Assembly (NCBI GenBank): GCA_965140765.1
Contig: OZ223307.1
Coordinates: 564,123 to 628,122 of the forward strand
Direction of reading: 5' to 3'
DNA from: Sunxiuqinia sp963678245
Lineage (GTDB): Bacteria; Bacteroidota; Bacteroidia; Bacteroidales; Prolixibacteraceae
DNA length: 64,000 nucleotides
The notes beneath the pieces were generated by a model. It was not told the DNA's origin, ran no database searches, and saw only the letters and a program-made list of their open reading frames with translations. A program made the translations under genes and the position numbers. Of the stretch, positions 8,071 through 16,266 are shown one piece after another. Position 1 is the first letter of the stretch. The number at the start of each line of letters is the position of its first letter.

Positions 8071-8535
8071 TTATTGCTTATCGTACACCATGTGTTCTTC
8101 CATATCGCCGTACGAAGAAGATGTTTGGCTATCCAGCGTCAGCGCATCGCCATCCATCTGGTAAGTTTCCTTGATGGTCATTTCACCGCCATCGCCCATG
8201 AGAATGGTGGAGGTAATGTTTAACGACTTATTGTCGTCCGACCAATTGGCTGTCGACTTTTTCTCGGTGTCACGCCAACCCTTGTTGATGCATTCCTTGC
8301 CATCCAGCGTATAGGTATCGCTGATAGTAAAGTCATTGCCCTGAAAGCTCGCGTGTTTGTCAACCTGCAATTGGTTGCCCGACTGCTTGATGTCGATTGA
8401 TTTGGGAGCCATCGTCCATTGATCGTTCAGCTCACTTATAGAGGTGTCTAATTTCCAGCGACCGGAAAAATTGGTTTGGGCAGAAGCGGCCATTGTAACT
8501 ACTGCCAATACGAATACAACGAGTACTTTTTTCAT
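8071..8535 (-). CDS. Secreted lipocalin-like protein
   Basis: I start this at the ATG at 8533-8535 (MKKVLVVFVLAVVTMAASAQ), which opens a clean signal peptide. The frame is open to 8592, but the extra 19 residues are hydrophilic and would spoil the signal. The mature part (about 134 residues) begins TNFSGRWKLDTSISEL, the strand and turn found at the start of lipocalin-like/DUF4488-type domains. It continues with alternating strands (DIKQSGNQLQVDKHAS, ISDTYTLDGKECIN, KSLNITSTILMGDGGEMTIKETYQMDGDALTLDSQT). Ligand and role are unknown. It stands alone; nothing beside it suggests a pathway. Confidence 0.75.
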   Translation of the reverse strand: MKKVLVVFVLAVVTMAASAQTNFSGRWKLDTSISELNDQWTMAPKSIDIKQSGNQLQVDKHASFQGNDFTISDTYTLDGKECINKGWRDTEKKSTANWSDDNKSLNITSTILMGDGGEMTIKETYQMDGDALTLDSQTSSSYGDMEEHMVYDKQ

Positions 8536-8763
8536 TGTTTGTAAATTTAGGTGAGTTTGTAAATTGTTTTGTTCATGCGTGTTAGAATGCAAAAATCGAA
8601 AAAGGTTTAAAGCCAGGGTTTATAATTCATAACATTCAGAATGGAATTTAGGGTTTGGGTCTCGGCCACGTCGTAGCATGTCGGAAATACCCTGCCGCAA
8701 AAACATTTCCATCGGAACCTACGCGAATTTGTGTATTTTTAACCACCAACACAAACACGAATT

Positions 8764-9174
8764 ATGGATTACAGTTACGAATTACAGTTAAAAGTGCGCG
8801 ACTACGAGTGCGATTTGCAAGGCATTGTCAATAATGCGGTATACCAGAATTACCTGGAGCATACCCGTCACGAGTTTATCGAACAGGCTGGGCTGAGCTT
8901 TACGAAACTGCACGAGGATGGGATTGATGCCATTGTCATCCGCATTGAGATTGACTACAAATTTCCGTTGCGGAGTGGCGATGAATTTGTGTGCCGGCTG
9001 AAGCTGTCCCGCGAAGGAAACCTAAAGTTTGTCTTTTGGCAAGACATTTACCGGCTGCCCGACGAAAAGCTCATCGTGAAAGGCAAGGTGACCACCGCCA
9101 CCGTGAACAACCGCACCGCCCGCCCCGTTGCGCCCACTCAACTGGTGGAAGCACTGGAAAAGTACATGCCCTGA
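8764..9174 (+). CDS. Acyl-CoA thioesterase, 4HBT/YbgC hotdog family
   Basis: A 136-residue single hotdog domain. The active-site region RDYECDLQGIVNNAVYQNYL, with D17 as the expected nucleophile or base, matches the 4-hydroxybenzoyl-CoA thioesterase/YbgC signature (D-x-x-G-x-V-x-N/H-x-x-Y). It is followed by the long helix EHTRHEFIEQAGLSF and the strands IVIRIEIDYKFPLRSGDEF and KVTTATVNNRTARPV. Members hydrolyse acyl-CoA or other acyl thioesters in the cytoplasm; the substrate cannot be read from the sequence. It is full length and stands alone. Confidence 0.9.
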   Translation: MDYSYELQLKVRDYECDLQGIVNNAVYQNYLEHTRHEFIEQAGLSFTKLHEDGIDAIVIRIEIDYKFPLRSGDEFVCRLKLSREGNLKFVFWQDIYRLPDEKLIVKGKVTTATVNNRTARPVAPTQLVEALEKYMP

Positions 9175-9422
9175 TTTTCCCGCGGCCCTGAGCGTTTCAC
9201 TCGAAGGGAAGCGCCCAATAGCAGAGAAACGCTCGTGATACCGACTGCCGCATTGGAATCTGTCTGTGAAATCTTCACTATCTTTAGGGGATGGATGTGC
9301 ACGACCCGAAAACGAGAAGCTACAACATGAGCCGCATTCGTCTATTCATAATAGTTACATTTTGAACTTCTGTAAACAAAAACTAAATTTATCCCAAATA
9401 TAATTTCAATCCTTTATTTCCC

Positions 9423-11306
9423 ATGCAAGACTTAACAAGAGAATCGATCCTCGAAGCGATTCAGCAGATTGACGCAAATCCAGAATTGAAAAAAGGCCGA
9501 GAATCAGTTCACTATGATTTGATTCATGAAGGAAAAAAGTACCCACCTATCTTAGTCCTCTCAGAAGCGAACAAATTAATTGGAAGATCAGAAGTTACAA
9601 TTAGAGACTTTGGAAATTCAACAAATCGCGCATTTAAGCTTTTGCGAGAACAAGGTTTCAATGTTGTTGAGAAGCATGATAATTATTACGAGGAGTTGAA
9701 AAAGTTCCTCAACCAATCTAAGACTTCAGATTTGAAGTATTCTCATTATAAAAATAGCTTCATGGGGCTGAAAGTGCGAGTGAGCTTTGGGAAGGGAAAC
9801 GTGGCAAGGATTCCTTGGATATCTTTTTTGGGCCAAGGACAAACAACTCAAAAGGGTATTTACCCTGTTTATTTGCTTTACAAAGATATCAATAAGCTCA
9901 TTTTAGCCTATGGTATAAGTGAAACCGAACAGCCACTCCAGAATTGGAACCTTCCAGATGGCATAGAAACAATTGAAGAATATTTTTCAAAGCGTAATTT
10001 GGGTATACCTGACAGATATGGGGCGTCTTATGTCTTTAAAGTGTATGATATCGAAAATCTTCCGACGGAAAACGAAATAGACAAAGACTTAAAGATTTTA
10101 GTTTCAAAGTATCGTGGAGATTTAGATGCAGATGCACCGAAAGATGACGTTAATGTGAAAACTGAGAGGAAGAGATCAAAATTTACTAAATCTGCACTGG
10201 GAAGAGATATAGAAAAAGCCGGATTATTGATTGAAACCCAATTCCTAACTCGGTTTTCATCTTCCTTGCTAACCAAACCTTTTGTCATCCTTACCGGTCT
10301 TTCGGGTTCTGGCAAGACAAAATTAGCTCAAGCTTTTACACAATGGATTAGTAGCGATAAAGATCAATATTGCGTTGTTCCAGTTGGAGCCGATTGGACC
10401 AACCGCGAACCTTTGTTGGGTTACCCCAATGCACTGAGTTCTGAGGAGTATATTAAGCCAGATAATGGTGTCTTGGATTTGTTGATTCGGGCGAACGAAA
10501 ATCCTGATTTACCTTATTTCCTGATATTGGATGAAATGAACCTAAGTCATGTGGAACGGTATTTTGCCGACTTCCTCAGTGTGATGGAGTCTAACGAAGT
10601 GATCAGTCTCTATTCAGGGAATCAACGGCAATCAAGCGACGGCACGGCTATTCCAACAAGCATTGGAGTGCCTCCAAATTTATTTTTGATTGGAACTGTC
10701 AACATCGACGAAACCACTTATATGTTTAGCCCCAAAGTGCTGGACAGAGCCAATGTGATTGAATTTCGGGTAAGTGGTGATGAAATCAGTTCCTTTCTCG
10801 AGAACCCCAAACCAATCGATCTTAGCCAACTTGAAGCGCACGGATCTTCAATGGCTCAGAGTTTTTTAGAGCTGGCTCAAAACAAGAAGTTTGAAAATGG
10901 CGACATGAAAGCAATCAACGCTACCCTGACTGATTTTTTCAACGAACTCAAAAAAATGGGAGCAGAATTTGGCTATCGAACTGCCAATGAAATTGTGCGG
11001 CTGATTAATCAGTTGTCGGTGATTGATGCGGAAATGGCGATCGACCAGAAAATTGATATTGCCATCATGCAAAAGCTGCTGCCCAAGCTGCACGGTTCTC
11101 GTCGTAAACTTTGCCCTGTCCTGTTAACTCTTGGCAGTTTTTGTATCGAGAAGGGCAGCATCGAAAAAATTGAAACTGATGTTTTCGAGAAAGTGGATTT
11201 CGATTTAACGCTCAGTTCTGTAAAATACCCAATCTCACTTGAGAAACTAATCCGCATGCACAAATGCGCGGTGGATAACGGTTACGCCAGTTACGCAGAA
11301 GCATAA
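9423..11306 (+). CDS. McrB-type AAA+ motor of a type IV-like restriction system
   Basis: A 627-residue protein with three parts. Residues 1-85 (ILEAIQQIDAN, YDLIHEGKKYPPILVLSEAN) resemble the N-terminal head domain of ScoMcrA/McrB-like proteins. Residues about 88-215 (YYEELKKFLNQ, GLKVRVSFGKGNVARIPWISF) match the MrcB N-terminal (DUF3578) domain. Residues about 284-560 are a McrB-family AAA+ domain: Walker A GLSGSGKT (292-299), Walker B FLILDEMN (366-373) and the McrB signature GTVNIDETTYMF with an Arg finger region VLDRAN (439-444). The family couples GTP/NTP hydrolysis to DNA translocation and activates a nuclease partner. The nuclease gene follows 3 bases later. The gene is more AT-rich than its upstream neighbours, suggesting transfer. 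Confidence 0.9.
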   Translation: MQDLTRESILEAIQQIDANPELKKGRESVHYDLIHEGKKYPPILVLSEANKLIGRSEVTIRDFGNSTNRAFKLLREQGFNVVEKHDNYYEELKKFLNQSKTSDLKYSHYKNSFMGLKVRVSFGKGNVARIPWISFLGQGQTTQKGIYPVYLLYKDINKLILAYGISETEQPLQNWNLPDGIETIEEYFSKRNLGIPDRYGASYVFKVYDIENLPTENEIDKDLKILVSKYRGDLDADAPKDDVNVKTERKRSKFTKSALGRDIEKAGLLIETQFLTRFSSSLLTKPFVILTGLSGSGKTKLAQAFTQWISSDKDQYCVVPVGADWTNREPLLGYPNALSSEEYIKPDNGVLDLLIRANENPDLPYFLILDEMNLSHVERYFADFLSVMESNEVISLYSGNQRQSSDGTAIPTSIGVPPNLFLIGTVNIDETTYMFSPKVLDRANVIEFRVSGDEISSFLENPKPIDLSQLEAHGSSMAQSFLELAQNKKFENGDMKAINATLTDFFNELKKMGAEFGYRTANEIVRLINQLSVIDAEMAIDQKIDIAIMQKLLPKLHGSRRKLCPVLLTLGSFCIEKGSIEKIETDVFEKVDFDLTLSSVKYPISLEKLIRMHKCAVDNGYASYAEA

Positions 11307-11309
11307 ACC

Positions 11310-13607
11310 ATGACAGCAGTAAAGAGCTTGGAAATAGCTTTAGACGGAATTGAGGATGGTCTCGAGTTGGTGATTGATTCCCGTAAGCCGAAGACCTTGT
11401 TTGATTCACCCGACTTTGAACAGTTCGGGGAGTCGCGATACCAGCTGGTTGAAGGTTGTTTTTACGACTACGAGTTGAGGTATATAGGTTCATCCAAACC
11501 CCCGGCTTACGAATTTACTGCCAACAGTTATGTCGTACCACATAGTCGGAAAAAGCAGATTGGTTCCATTGCTCCAAACATATACGTGGGGACACTTTCG
11601 CTTAAACTCATCCACCCCGGAAAGCCGGCAGAATATTATGAGGTTGCCCTGGAAGTTCGTTCCGTAAAAGCAGATTATCGAACCGACTACCGAGATATGC
11701 TCGAATTTATTACCGAGCGGTGCACCGAATTGTTGATGCAAAGCGACGCTCCGGCTTACCACAATTTCGAACCCGATTTTAATGAGGATAGTCAGAGCCT
11801 GTATCAGAAGTTTACCTTCATTAAGTCGATTGTTGGCTCCGATGAATTTAACGAAGCCGTTCACCGCATTATAACAAACCCGGCAACACAGTGGAAGGAA
11901 ACAAATGAATTAAAGGATATTCGCAGAGTGAAGCGATTTACGAACAACAATGTTCGACAATTCCTGTCAGGGAGCAACCGGACGCGATTACCCGGCGATC
12001 ATTTTCTGAATCAATACGGACTGGATTCTCTTCCCGTCAAAATTCAAACAAGCCAAAAGGTTGATTGCATCGACACAGCTGAGAATCGCTTCATCAAGCA
12101 TGCTTTGGAGGTTTTTACAAAATTCAGCACCGATATTTACGAAGCTCCCAAAGCCTCTGCAGATCTGAAAGAAGCGGCCGATTTACTGATCCGGAATTTG
12201 GAAGGTCATTTAAGCCATTCCGTTTTTAAGGAAATATCCAGGGCAAACACCCTGAAATTAAACAGTCCGTTGCTGCAGCGCAAAGAAGGGTACCGGGAAG
12301 TTTACAAGGCATGGCTCATGTTCGATCTGGCGGCCAAACTTATTTGGTCTGGTGGCGACGATGTGTATCATCTGGGTAAGAAAGATATTGCCGTTTTGTA
12401 TGAATACTGGCTTTTCTTTAAACTGCTCGAACTATTCGAAAAGAGCTTTCAGCTCAAATCCAAGCCCGTTGATGAGTTGATTGAGAAAAGAGATAATGGA
12501 TTAAACCTCCGATTGAAGCAAGGGACTTACATTCCTCTGGAAGGAGTTTACAATCATGCTGGCCGGAAATTGAACGTACGTTTCAGCTACAACCGTTCAT
12601 TCGGGGGCAAAAGCGATTATCCAAACTCAGGGAGCTGGACAACAACCTTACGACCCGATTATACGCTGTCTGTATGGCCGGCAGGGATTAAAGAAAAACA
12701 GGCGGAGCAGGAGGAATTGATCGTTCACGTTCATTTTGATGCCAAATACAAAGTGGAAAACTTTGCCGACTACTTGAAGCAGCAATCGGATGATGAACTT
12801 GATTCTGAAAAAACCGCAAATAGGAAAGGAATATACAAGAATGCAGATTTGTTGAAGATGCATGCTTACAAAGATGCAATCCGACGTACCGGAGGAGCCT
12901 ATGTGTTATATCCGGGGACCGAAAAAATAAAGCAGCGGGGCTTTCATGAAATTATTCCAGGCCTGGGTGCTTTTCCTGTTCGTCCATCAAAGACAGACAG
13001 TGGTATTGCCGAGTTGAAAAACTTTATTCTTGAAGTGGTTGACCACTTTGTAAATCGTGCTTCTCAGCGAGAGAAAATAGCCTACAGGACATTTGATATT
13101 TATAAACAACCGCCCCTGCCCGACGATAAGCTCGAAGATATTCTTCCGGAAGCATATGCCGAGAATAGGGGATTGTTGCCGGACGAAACGCACGTTTTGG
13201 TTGGGTTTTGTAAAAATAAGGAGCACTTGGAATGGTGTATCCGGAAGGGGCTCTACAATGCACGAACCGAATCTGCTCATGGCTCATTGAAATTAGGCAT
13301 TGGAGAATCAACCGCGCGCTACCTATTGCTCCATTTAAAGGATGGGCTAAAAACGAATTTGCTATTTCGGATTGTAGAAGGAGGCCCCAGAGTGTTTTCC
13401 GCACAAAAGCTGGAAAGAGAGAAATACCCAACTCCTCCGCGTCAGCCGTTTTACCTGGTCTATCAAATCGATCAGAATATTCAGCCTGAGTTAAAACATC
13501 GAATATGGGATGTGTCGAAATTGGCTGATTATAGAACAGGTCGCCAGTCTGGTGTTCCTTTTACAGCAACCCTTCGAGAACTGATGAAGGTGACTGTGAA
13601 AGAATAA
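11310..13607 (+). CDS. DUF2357 / PD-(D/E)XK (DUF524-like) restriction nuclease, McrC-role partner
   Basis: A 765-residue protein. Residues about 40-280 match DUF2357 (LIHPGKPAEYYEVALEVRS, DYRDMLEFITERCTELL, FIKHALEVF). Residues about 355-560 form a PD-(D/E)XK nuclease of the DUF524 type: KDIAVLYEYWLFFKLLELFE, then D450 (LRPDYTL) and D477-x-K479 (VHFDAKYKVENF), then NADLLKMHAYKDAIRRTGGAYVLYPG. Residues about 626-720 (VLVGFCKNKEHLEWCIRKGL ... FYLVYQI) are an extra C-terminal domain that may have an EVE/PUA-like fold. In McrBC-like systems this partner cuts DNA selected by the AAA+ ring. The translation start lies 3 bases after the McrB stop, a tight operon. It converges on a RAYT gene. Confidence 0.88.
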   Translation: MTAVKSLEIALDGIEDGLELVIDSRKPKTLFDSPDFEQFGESRYQLVEGCFYDYELRYIGSSKPPAYEFTANSYVVPHSRKKQIGSIAPNIYVGTLSLKLIHPGKPAEYYEVALEVRSVKADYRTDYRDMLEFITERCTELLMQSDAPAYHNFEPDFNEDSQSLYQKFTFIKSIVGSDEFNEAVHRIITNPATQWKETNELKDIRRVKRFTNNNVRQFLSGSNRTRLPGDHFLNQYGLDSLPVKIQTSQKVDCIDTAENRFIKHALEVFTKFSTDIYEAPKASADLKEAADLLIRNLEGHLSHSVFKEISRANTLKLNSPLLQRKEGYREVYKAWLMFDLAAKLIWSGGDDVYHLGKKDIAVLYEYWLFFKLLELFEKSFQLKSKPVDELIEKRDNGLNLRLKQGTYIPLEGVYNHAGRKLNVRFSYNRSFGGKSDYPNSGSWTTTLRPDYTLSVWPAGIKEKQAEQEELIVHVHFDAKYKVENFADYLKQQSDDELDSEKTANRKGIYKNADLLKMHAYKDAIRRTGGAYVLYPGTEKIKQRGFHEIIPGLGAFPVRPSKTDSGIAELKNFILEVVDHFVNRASQREKIAYRTFDIYKQPPLPDDKLEDILPEAYAENRGLLPDETHVLVGFCKNKEHLEWCIRKGLYNARTESAHGSLKLGIGESTARYLLLHLKDGLKTNLLFRIVEGGPRVFSAQKLEREKYPTPPRQPFYLVYQIDQNIQPELKHRIWDVSKLADYRTGRQSGVPFTATLRELMKVTVKE

Positions 13608-13649
13608 TAGCAGATTCTTCTCATGCGCGCTCACACCCCCCACCCTTTT

Positions 13650-14225
13650 CTACCCGTGTCCGGGTTTTTGGATGCACAAATTAAAATGATCGTTCGGCCA
13701 GTTTGCCGGGTTGGTGCGAATGTAATTTGAAATTCGTTGGAACGATTCGGGGTTGCGGATAATGTGATCGTGAAACCGGGATTGCCAGGCAAAACCGGCA
13801 TCGATATTACGGGCACGAATGGTAACGGCCGATTTAAACCCACGAATGATCGATGCCAGATTTTTGGATTGTGGCCCGAATTTATTCGTAGAGACGCGAT
13901 GCATCGCGTCTCTACCATCACCCATCACGTCCCTGCGGTTATATTCATTTTCACCAATCATAACAATCGCATGAAAATGATTGGGCATGACCACGTATTC
14001 ACCCATCGTTAAATTCATATCCCTGCGCATGTCAAATGTTTTCAACCATTCGGAATTGACAAAACGACCTGTTTCGGACAAAACCATTTTCCCATCCGTC
14101 ACATGTCCGAAATAACAGGCCCGGTTGCCGGTACATATGGTTACAAAATAGGCAGCATTCGAACCGTAATCCCAATTTTGCAGGCGGGCTGATGGAATGC
14201 GATATTTATTCAGAAATTTATCCAT
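13650..14225 (-). CDS. REP-associated tyrosine transposase (RAYT, Y1/IS200-like)
   Basis: A 191-residue HUH-type single-strand transposase-like protein. The N-terminal IPSARLQNWDYGSNAAYFVT and CTGNRACYFGHV, the HUH motif HFHAIV in EYVVMPNHFHAIVMIG, the helix KNLASIIRGFKSAV and the catalytic Tyr in ISNYIRTNPANW are all present. Such proteins act on REP-like palindromes and are usually domesticated, single copy and without terminal inverted repeats. The linker between the HUH motif and the IIRGFK helix contains RDAMHRVST, which is the translation of a 28-bp perfect palindrome. The gene converges on the nuclease gene, 42 bases away. It is complete and apparently intact. Confidence 0.9.
   Translation of the reverse strand: MDKFLNKYRIPSARLQNWDYGSNAAYFVTICTGNRACYFGHVTDGKMVLSETGRFVNSEWLKTFDMRRDMNLTMGEYVVMPNHFHAIVMIGENEYNRRDVMGDGRDAMHRVSTNKFGPQSKNLASIIRGFKSAVTIRARNIDAGFAWQSRFHDHIIRNPESFQRISNYIRTNPANWPNDHFNLCIQKPGHG
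13888..13915. repeat. 28-bp perfect palindrome inside the RAYT gene
   Basis: GTAGAGACGCGATG followed immediately by its exact reverse complement CATCGCGTCTCTAC. This is the type of palindrome dispersed in many bacterial genomes and thought to be mobilised by RAYTs. Here it lies in the coding sequence of such a transposase, in a linker, without breaking the frame. It is the only copy in the window. Confidence 0.95.
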
Positions 14226-14345
14226 TGGTCTGATCAGGTGCTGTTAATTTAATAACTAAAAATGAATGGGCTGGTGTTCCGCGAAAGCGAATTAGAATGA
14301 TCGATAGCATTTTTGAAAGGTCAAAAAGTGCGAAATTGCTGGCCT

Positions 14346-14496
14346 TTCCATATCAAAAGTGAATCTTTCCAGCTAAAATTTGAGTTTTTCCAACCTGATG
14401 AGGGGGCTTTCCGGCTTTTTCGGGAATCTTTCCAGAAAAAAAGCCAATCTTTCCAAGACAATCGGTCGCCATTCCAGCCTTTTTAGCTGATTTCCA
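14346..14496 (-). repeat. Eight degenerate 21-bp units keyed on TGGAA, phased array
   Basis: The plus-strand TTCC(A/G) key of successive units begins at 14346, 14367, 14388, 14409, 14430, 14451, 14472 and 14492: six exact 21-base steps and one of 20. On the minus strand, the sense of the neighbouring gene, units begin TGGAAAGATT or close variants while the other 11 bases vary. The array begins 35 bases beyond the stop of the 244-residue gene. Parts of all three minus frames stay open, so coding cannot be decided. The rest of the 305-base gap 14226-14530 shows nothing else. Confidence 0.85.
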
Positions 14497-14530
14497 ACTG
14501 TGCTTTTCAGATTGGCTTTTTGAGCAACAC

Positions 14531-15265
14531 CTACTCGCTCACTTCTTCAGTCTCCGACTGTCGGTGCCTACGCCGGTATTGGCTGGAGTAGCCCTTTAGC
14601 CGGTTTTTATCATTTCGGAACGCATATTTTCCGGCTTCGCGGATTTCGTCCACCAAAACTTTCAGGTGGGTATACGCTTTGTCGCGTATCACTTTCGATT
14701 CGTTGAAATCAGACTTGTCGCCATTGGCTTCGGCCAGTAAATCGGCCAGCTCGTCGGCACGGGTAGCAGCCTCATCCAGCGAGGCTAAATCAAAACCGAT
14801 GGCCGTTAGCGGATCCGGGTTTTCGCGCCCCAGCACAGCAATATCGTTGAGATCCTGAATCATATCGGCATGCCCGCTGCCATCGGTAATGGCACTGACA
14901 CGGCTTAAAAGGGATTCGTCTTTCCGGTACGCAAAACGTAAACTCTGCAACAAGTCGTTTCGTAAGTCATACGCCAGCGGCGACTGTACAGCCCACTCCC
15001 TTTGTGCTTCCTGTTGCGACCGGTAATCTTTATTCCATACCGACTGCGCTTCGCGGCAGGCACCAGCTCGAACAGGCAGGTCTTTAATCATAGCCATGGT
15101 AATTCCTACCACTTTTAAGGGGTCGGAATCGCCGAGGCTCCAATGATGCAGGTTTTCGGCTTCCTGCAAGAACACATCAACAGGAATGCTGGGTTCTTTC
15201 ACATCGTGGTCGGGAATAGCCTGAATGTCGGCTAATTTGGCATTGTAATCATCAATGTTTGCCAT
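14531..15265 (-). CDS. Conserved-looking helical hypothetical protein
   Basis: A 244-residue, highly charged, almost entirely helical soluble protein without signal peptide or membrane segment. I do not recognise a named family. Helices include VFLQEAENLHHWSL, VVGITMAMIKDLPVRAGACR, NDLLQSLRFAYRKDESLLSRV and DEAATRADELADLLAEANGDK. The C-terminal piece DEIREAGKYAFRNDKNRLKGY followed by SSQYRRRHRQSE is basic and could bind nucleic acid. The gene is followed immediately by the 21-bp phased repeats and preceded by about 1 kb of repeat-rich DNA, so it may itself belong to a dispersed gene-plus-repeat element. The ATG at 15263-15265 is the only plausible start. Confidence 0.7.
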   Translation of the reverse strand: MANIDDYNAKLADIQAIPDHDVKEPSIPVDVFLQEAENLHHWSLGDSDPLKVVGITMAMIKDLPVRAGACREAQSVWNKDYRSQQEAQREWAVQSPLAYDLRNDLLQSLRFAYRKDESLLSRVSAITDGSGHADMIQDLNDIAVLGRENPDPLTAIGFDLASLDEAATRADELADLLAEANGDKSDFNESKVIRDKAYTHLKVLVDEIREAGKYAFRNDKNRLKGYSSQYRRRHRQSETEEVSE

Positions 15266-15720
15266 TTTTGTTAATTTTAACGGGTGTTAATTTAGTTATT
15301 GACATTTGGGGGTCGCCTGAAAAGCTTTCCACGGCACAGGCGGCCTTTTTTAGTGCCGAATGATTCTCCGACATAACCACTACCGCAGTAATGGTTGAGT
15401 AGATCCGTTTTTATTTTTTGCCCGGCAATGCCGATTTGTTCGTCAATAGCTTTCTGTTTTCCGGTAGCTGTTAACCGGTGATTCTGCAAAGCTTTGTCCC
15501 GGGTCTTTCGTAGTTATCGGTATTCCTCTGCTCTGCTCTGCAATTGATTGTGTGGTTTGCTGAACCTGAATCATTAACCAAGTTAACGCTACTGAACTAA
15601 ATAAACAATAGTTTTGTAGAAATAAATGAATAAAAGGTCGTTTAAATTTCCTGTAATGAATAGTTAACAAGCAGTTTGACCCGAATCGCTGCTGATATCT
15701 CCCTGCGATTATTCAATCAT
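15266..15720. other. Gene-free stretch upstream of the helical hypothetical gene
   Basis: About 450 bases with no convincing gene. A minus-strand open frame at 15292-15489 has no recognisable protein features and was not accepted. A stretch rich in AT around 15590-15640 could hold a promoter, but no TAnnTTTG box stands out. Confidence 0.5.
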
Positions 15721-15759
15721 AAATATTGCGGACTTCACTTCTGCAAAGGATAGCAAAGC

Positions 15760-16140
15760 CCCACTTCGCCAGTAGGTGAAAAGGAACCGGGGTTTGGGGC
15801 ATTGCCTCAACACACGCAACAAGAACAAGATCTTAGAGCTAAGAATAAAGAGCCAAGAGAGTGAGATCGCAGTAAGCAGCAGAAAAATTGCTTCACCTTG
15901 TTCGCCATGACGCAAGTAAAAAACGTCATGCCGAGGGAGGAACGAACGAAGCAATCTGTTTCAGACAATACTGGAACAAATCGCTAACAGATCCTGAAAC
16001 AAGTTCAGGATGACGAGTCTTCAAAGGGGACAGCCAACTCCCCATTCAGGATGACGGGCTATAGCATGGAACAATCACCCCCCACTTCGCCAGCAGGCGA
16101 AATAAACCATTGCTTGAAGCAACGCCTCAACCCCTACCCT
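15760..16140. repeat. Interspersed palindromic repeat cluster, copy 2
   Basis: The modules of the 6.4 kb cluster recur in order: hairpin TTCGCC-AGTA-GGTGAA (15765-15780), GGAACCGGGG module with ACAAGAACAAGATCTTAGAG, ATTGCTTC...GAAGCAATCTGTTTC, hairpin TCCTGAA-ACAAG-TTCAGGA (15992-16010) with TGACGAG, a second partial TTCAGGATGACGGGCTATAGCATGG-type stretch, and hairpin TTCGCC-AGCA-GGCGAA (16086-16101). The last hairpin changes both stem sides relative to the 6.6 kb copy (TTCACC/GGTGAA), so the stem is conserved rather than the bases. It occupies most of the gap before the CIA30 gene. Confidence 0.85.
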
Positions 16141-16266
16141 AAGAGATTCCTCTAGTTTCCTTGTGAAAAAGGAGAAATTCTGCCCTTTTGAACTTTAACT
16201 TTATTCAATGGTTTAAACGACTATGGAGCTGAAATTCAAGTTCGATTGACTTAAACGAATGGCTGT

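Noticed and set aside
13888..13915. CRISPR repeat or terminator in the RAYT region
   Set aside because: A single palindrome within a coding sequence, without spacers or a T-run.
14346..14496. Coding of a heptapeptide-repeat protein in the 21-bp array
   Set aside because: Long parts of all three frames are open and the 20-base step would break any one frame, so coding cannot be claimed.
15292..15489. A 65-codon minus-strand frame upstream of the helical hypothetical gene
   Set aside because: No recognisable motif and no clear ribosome site. It ends just before the next start but its composition is not protein-like.
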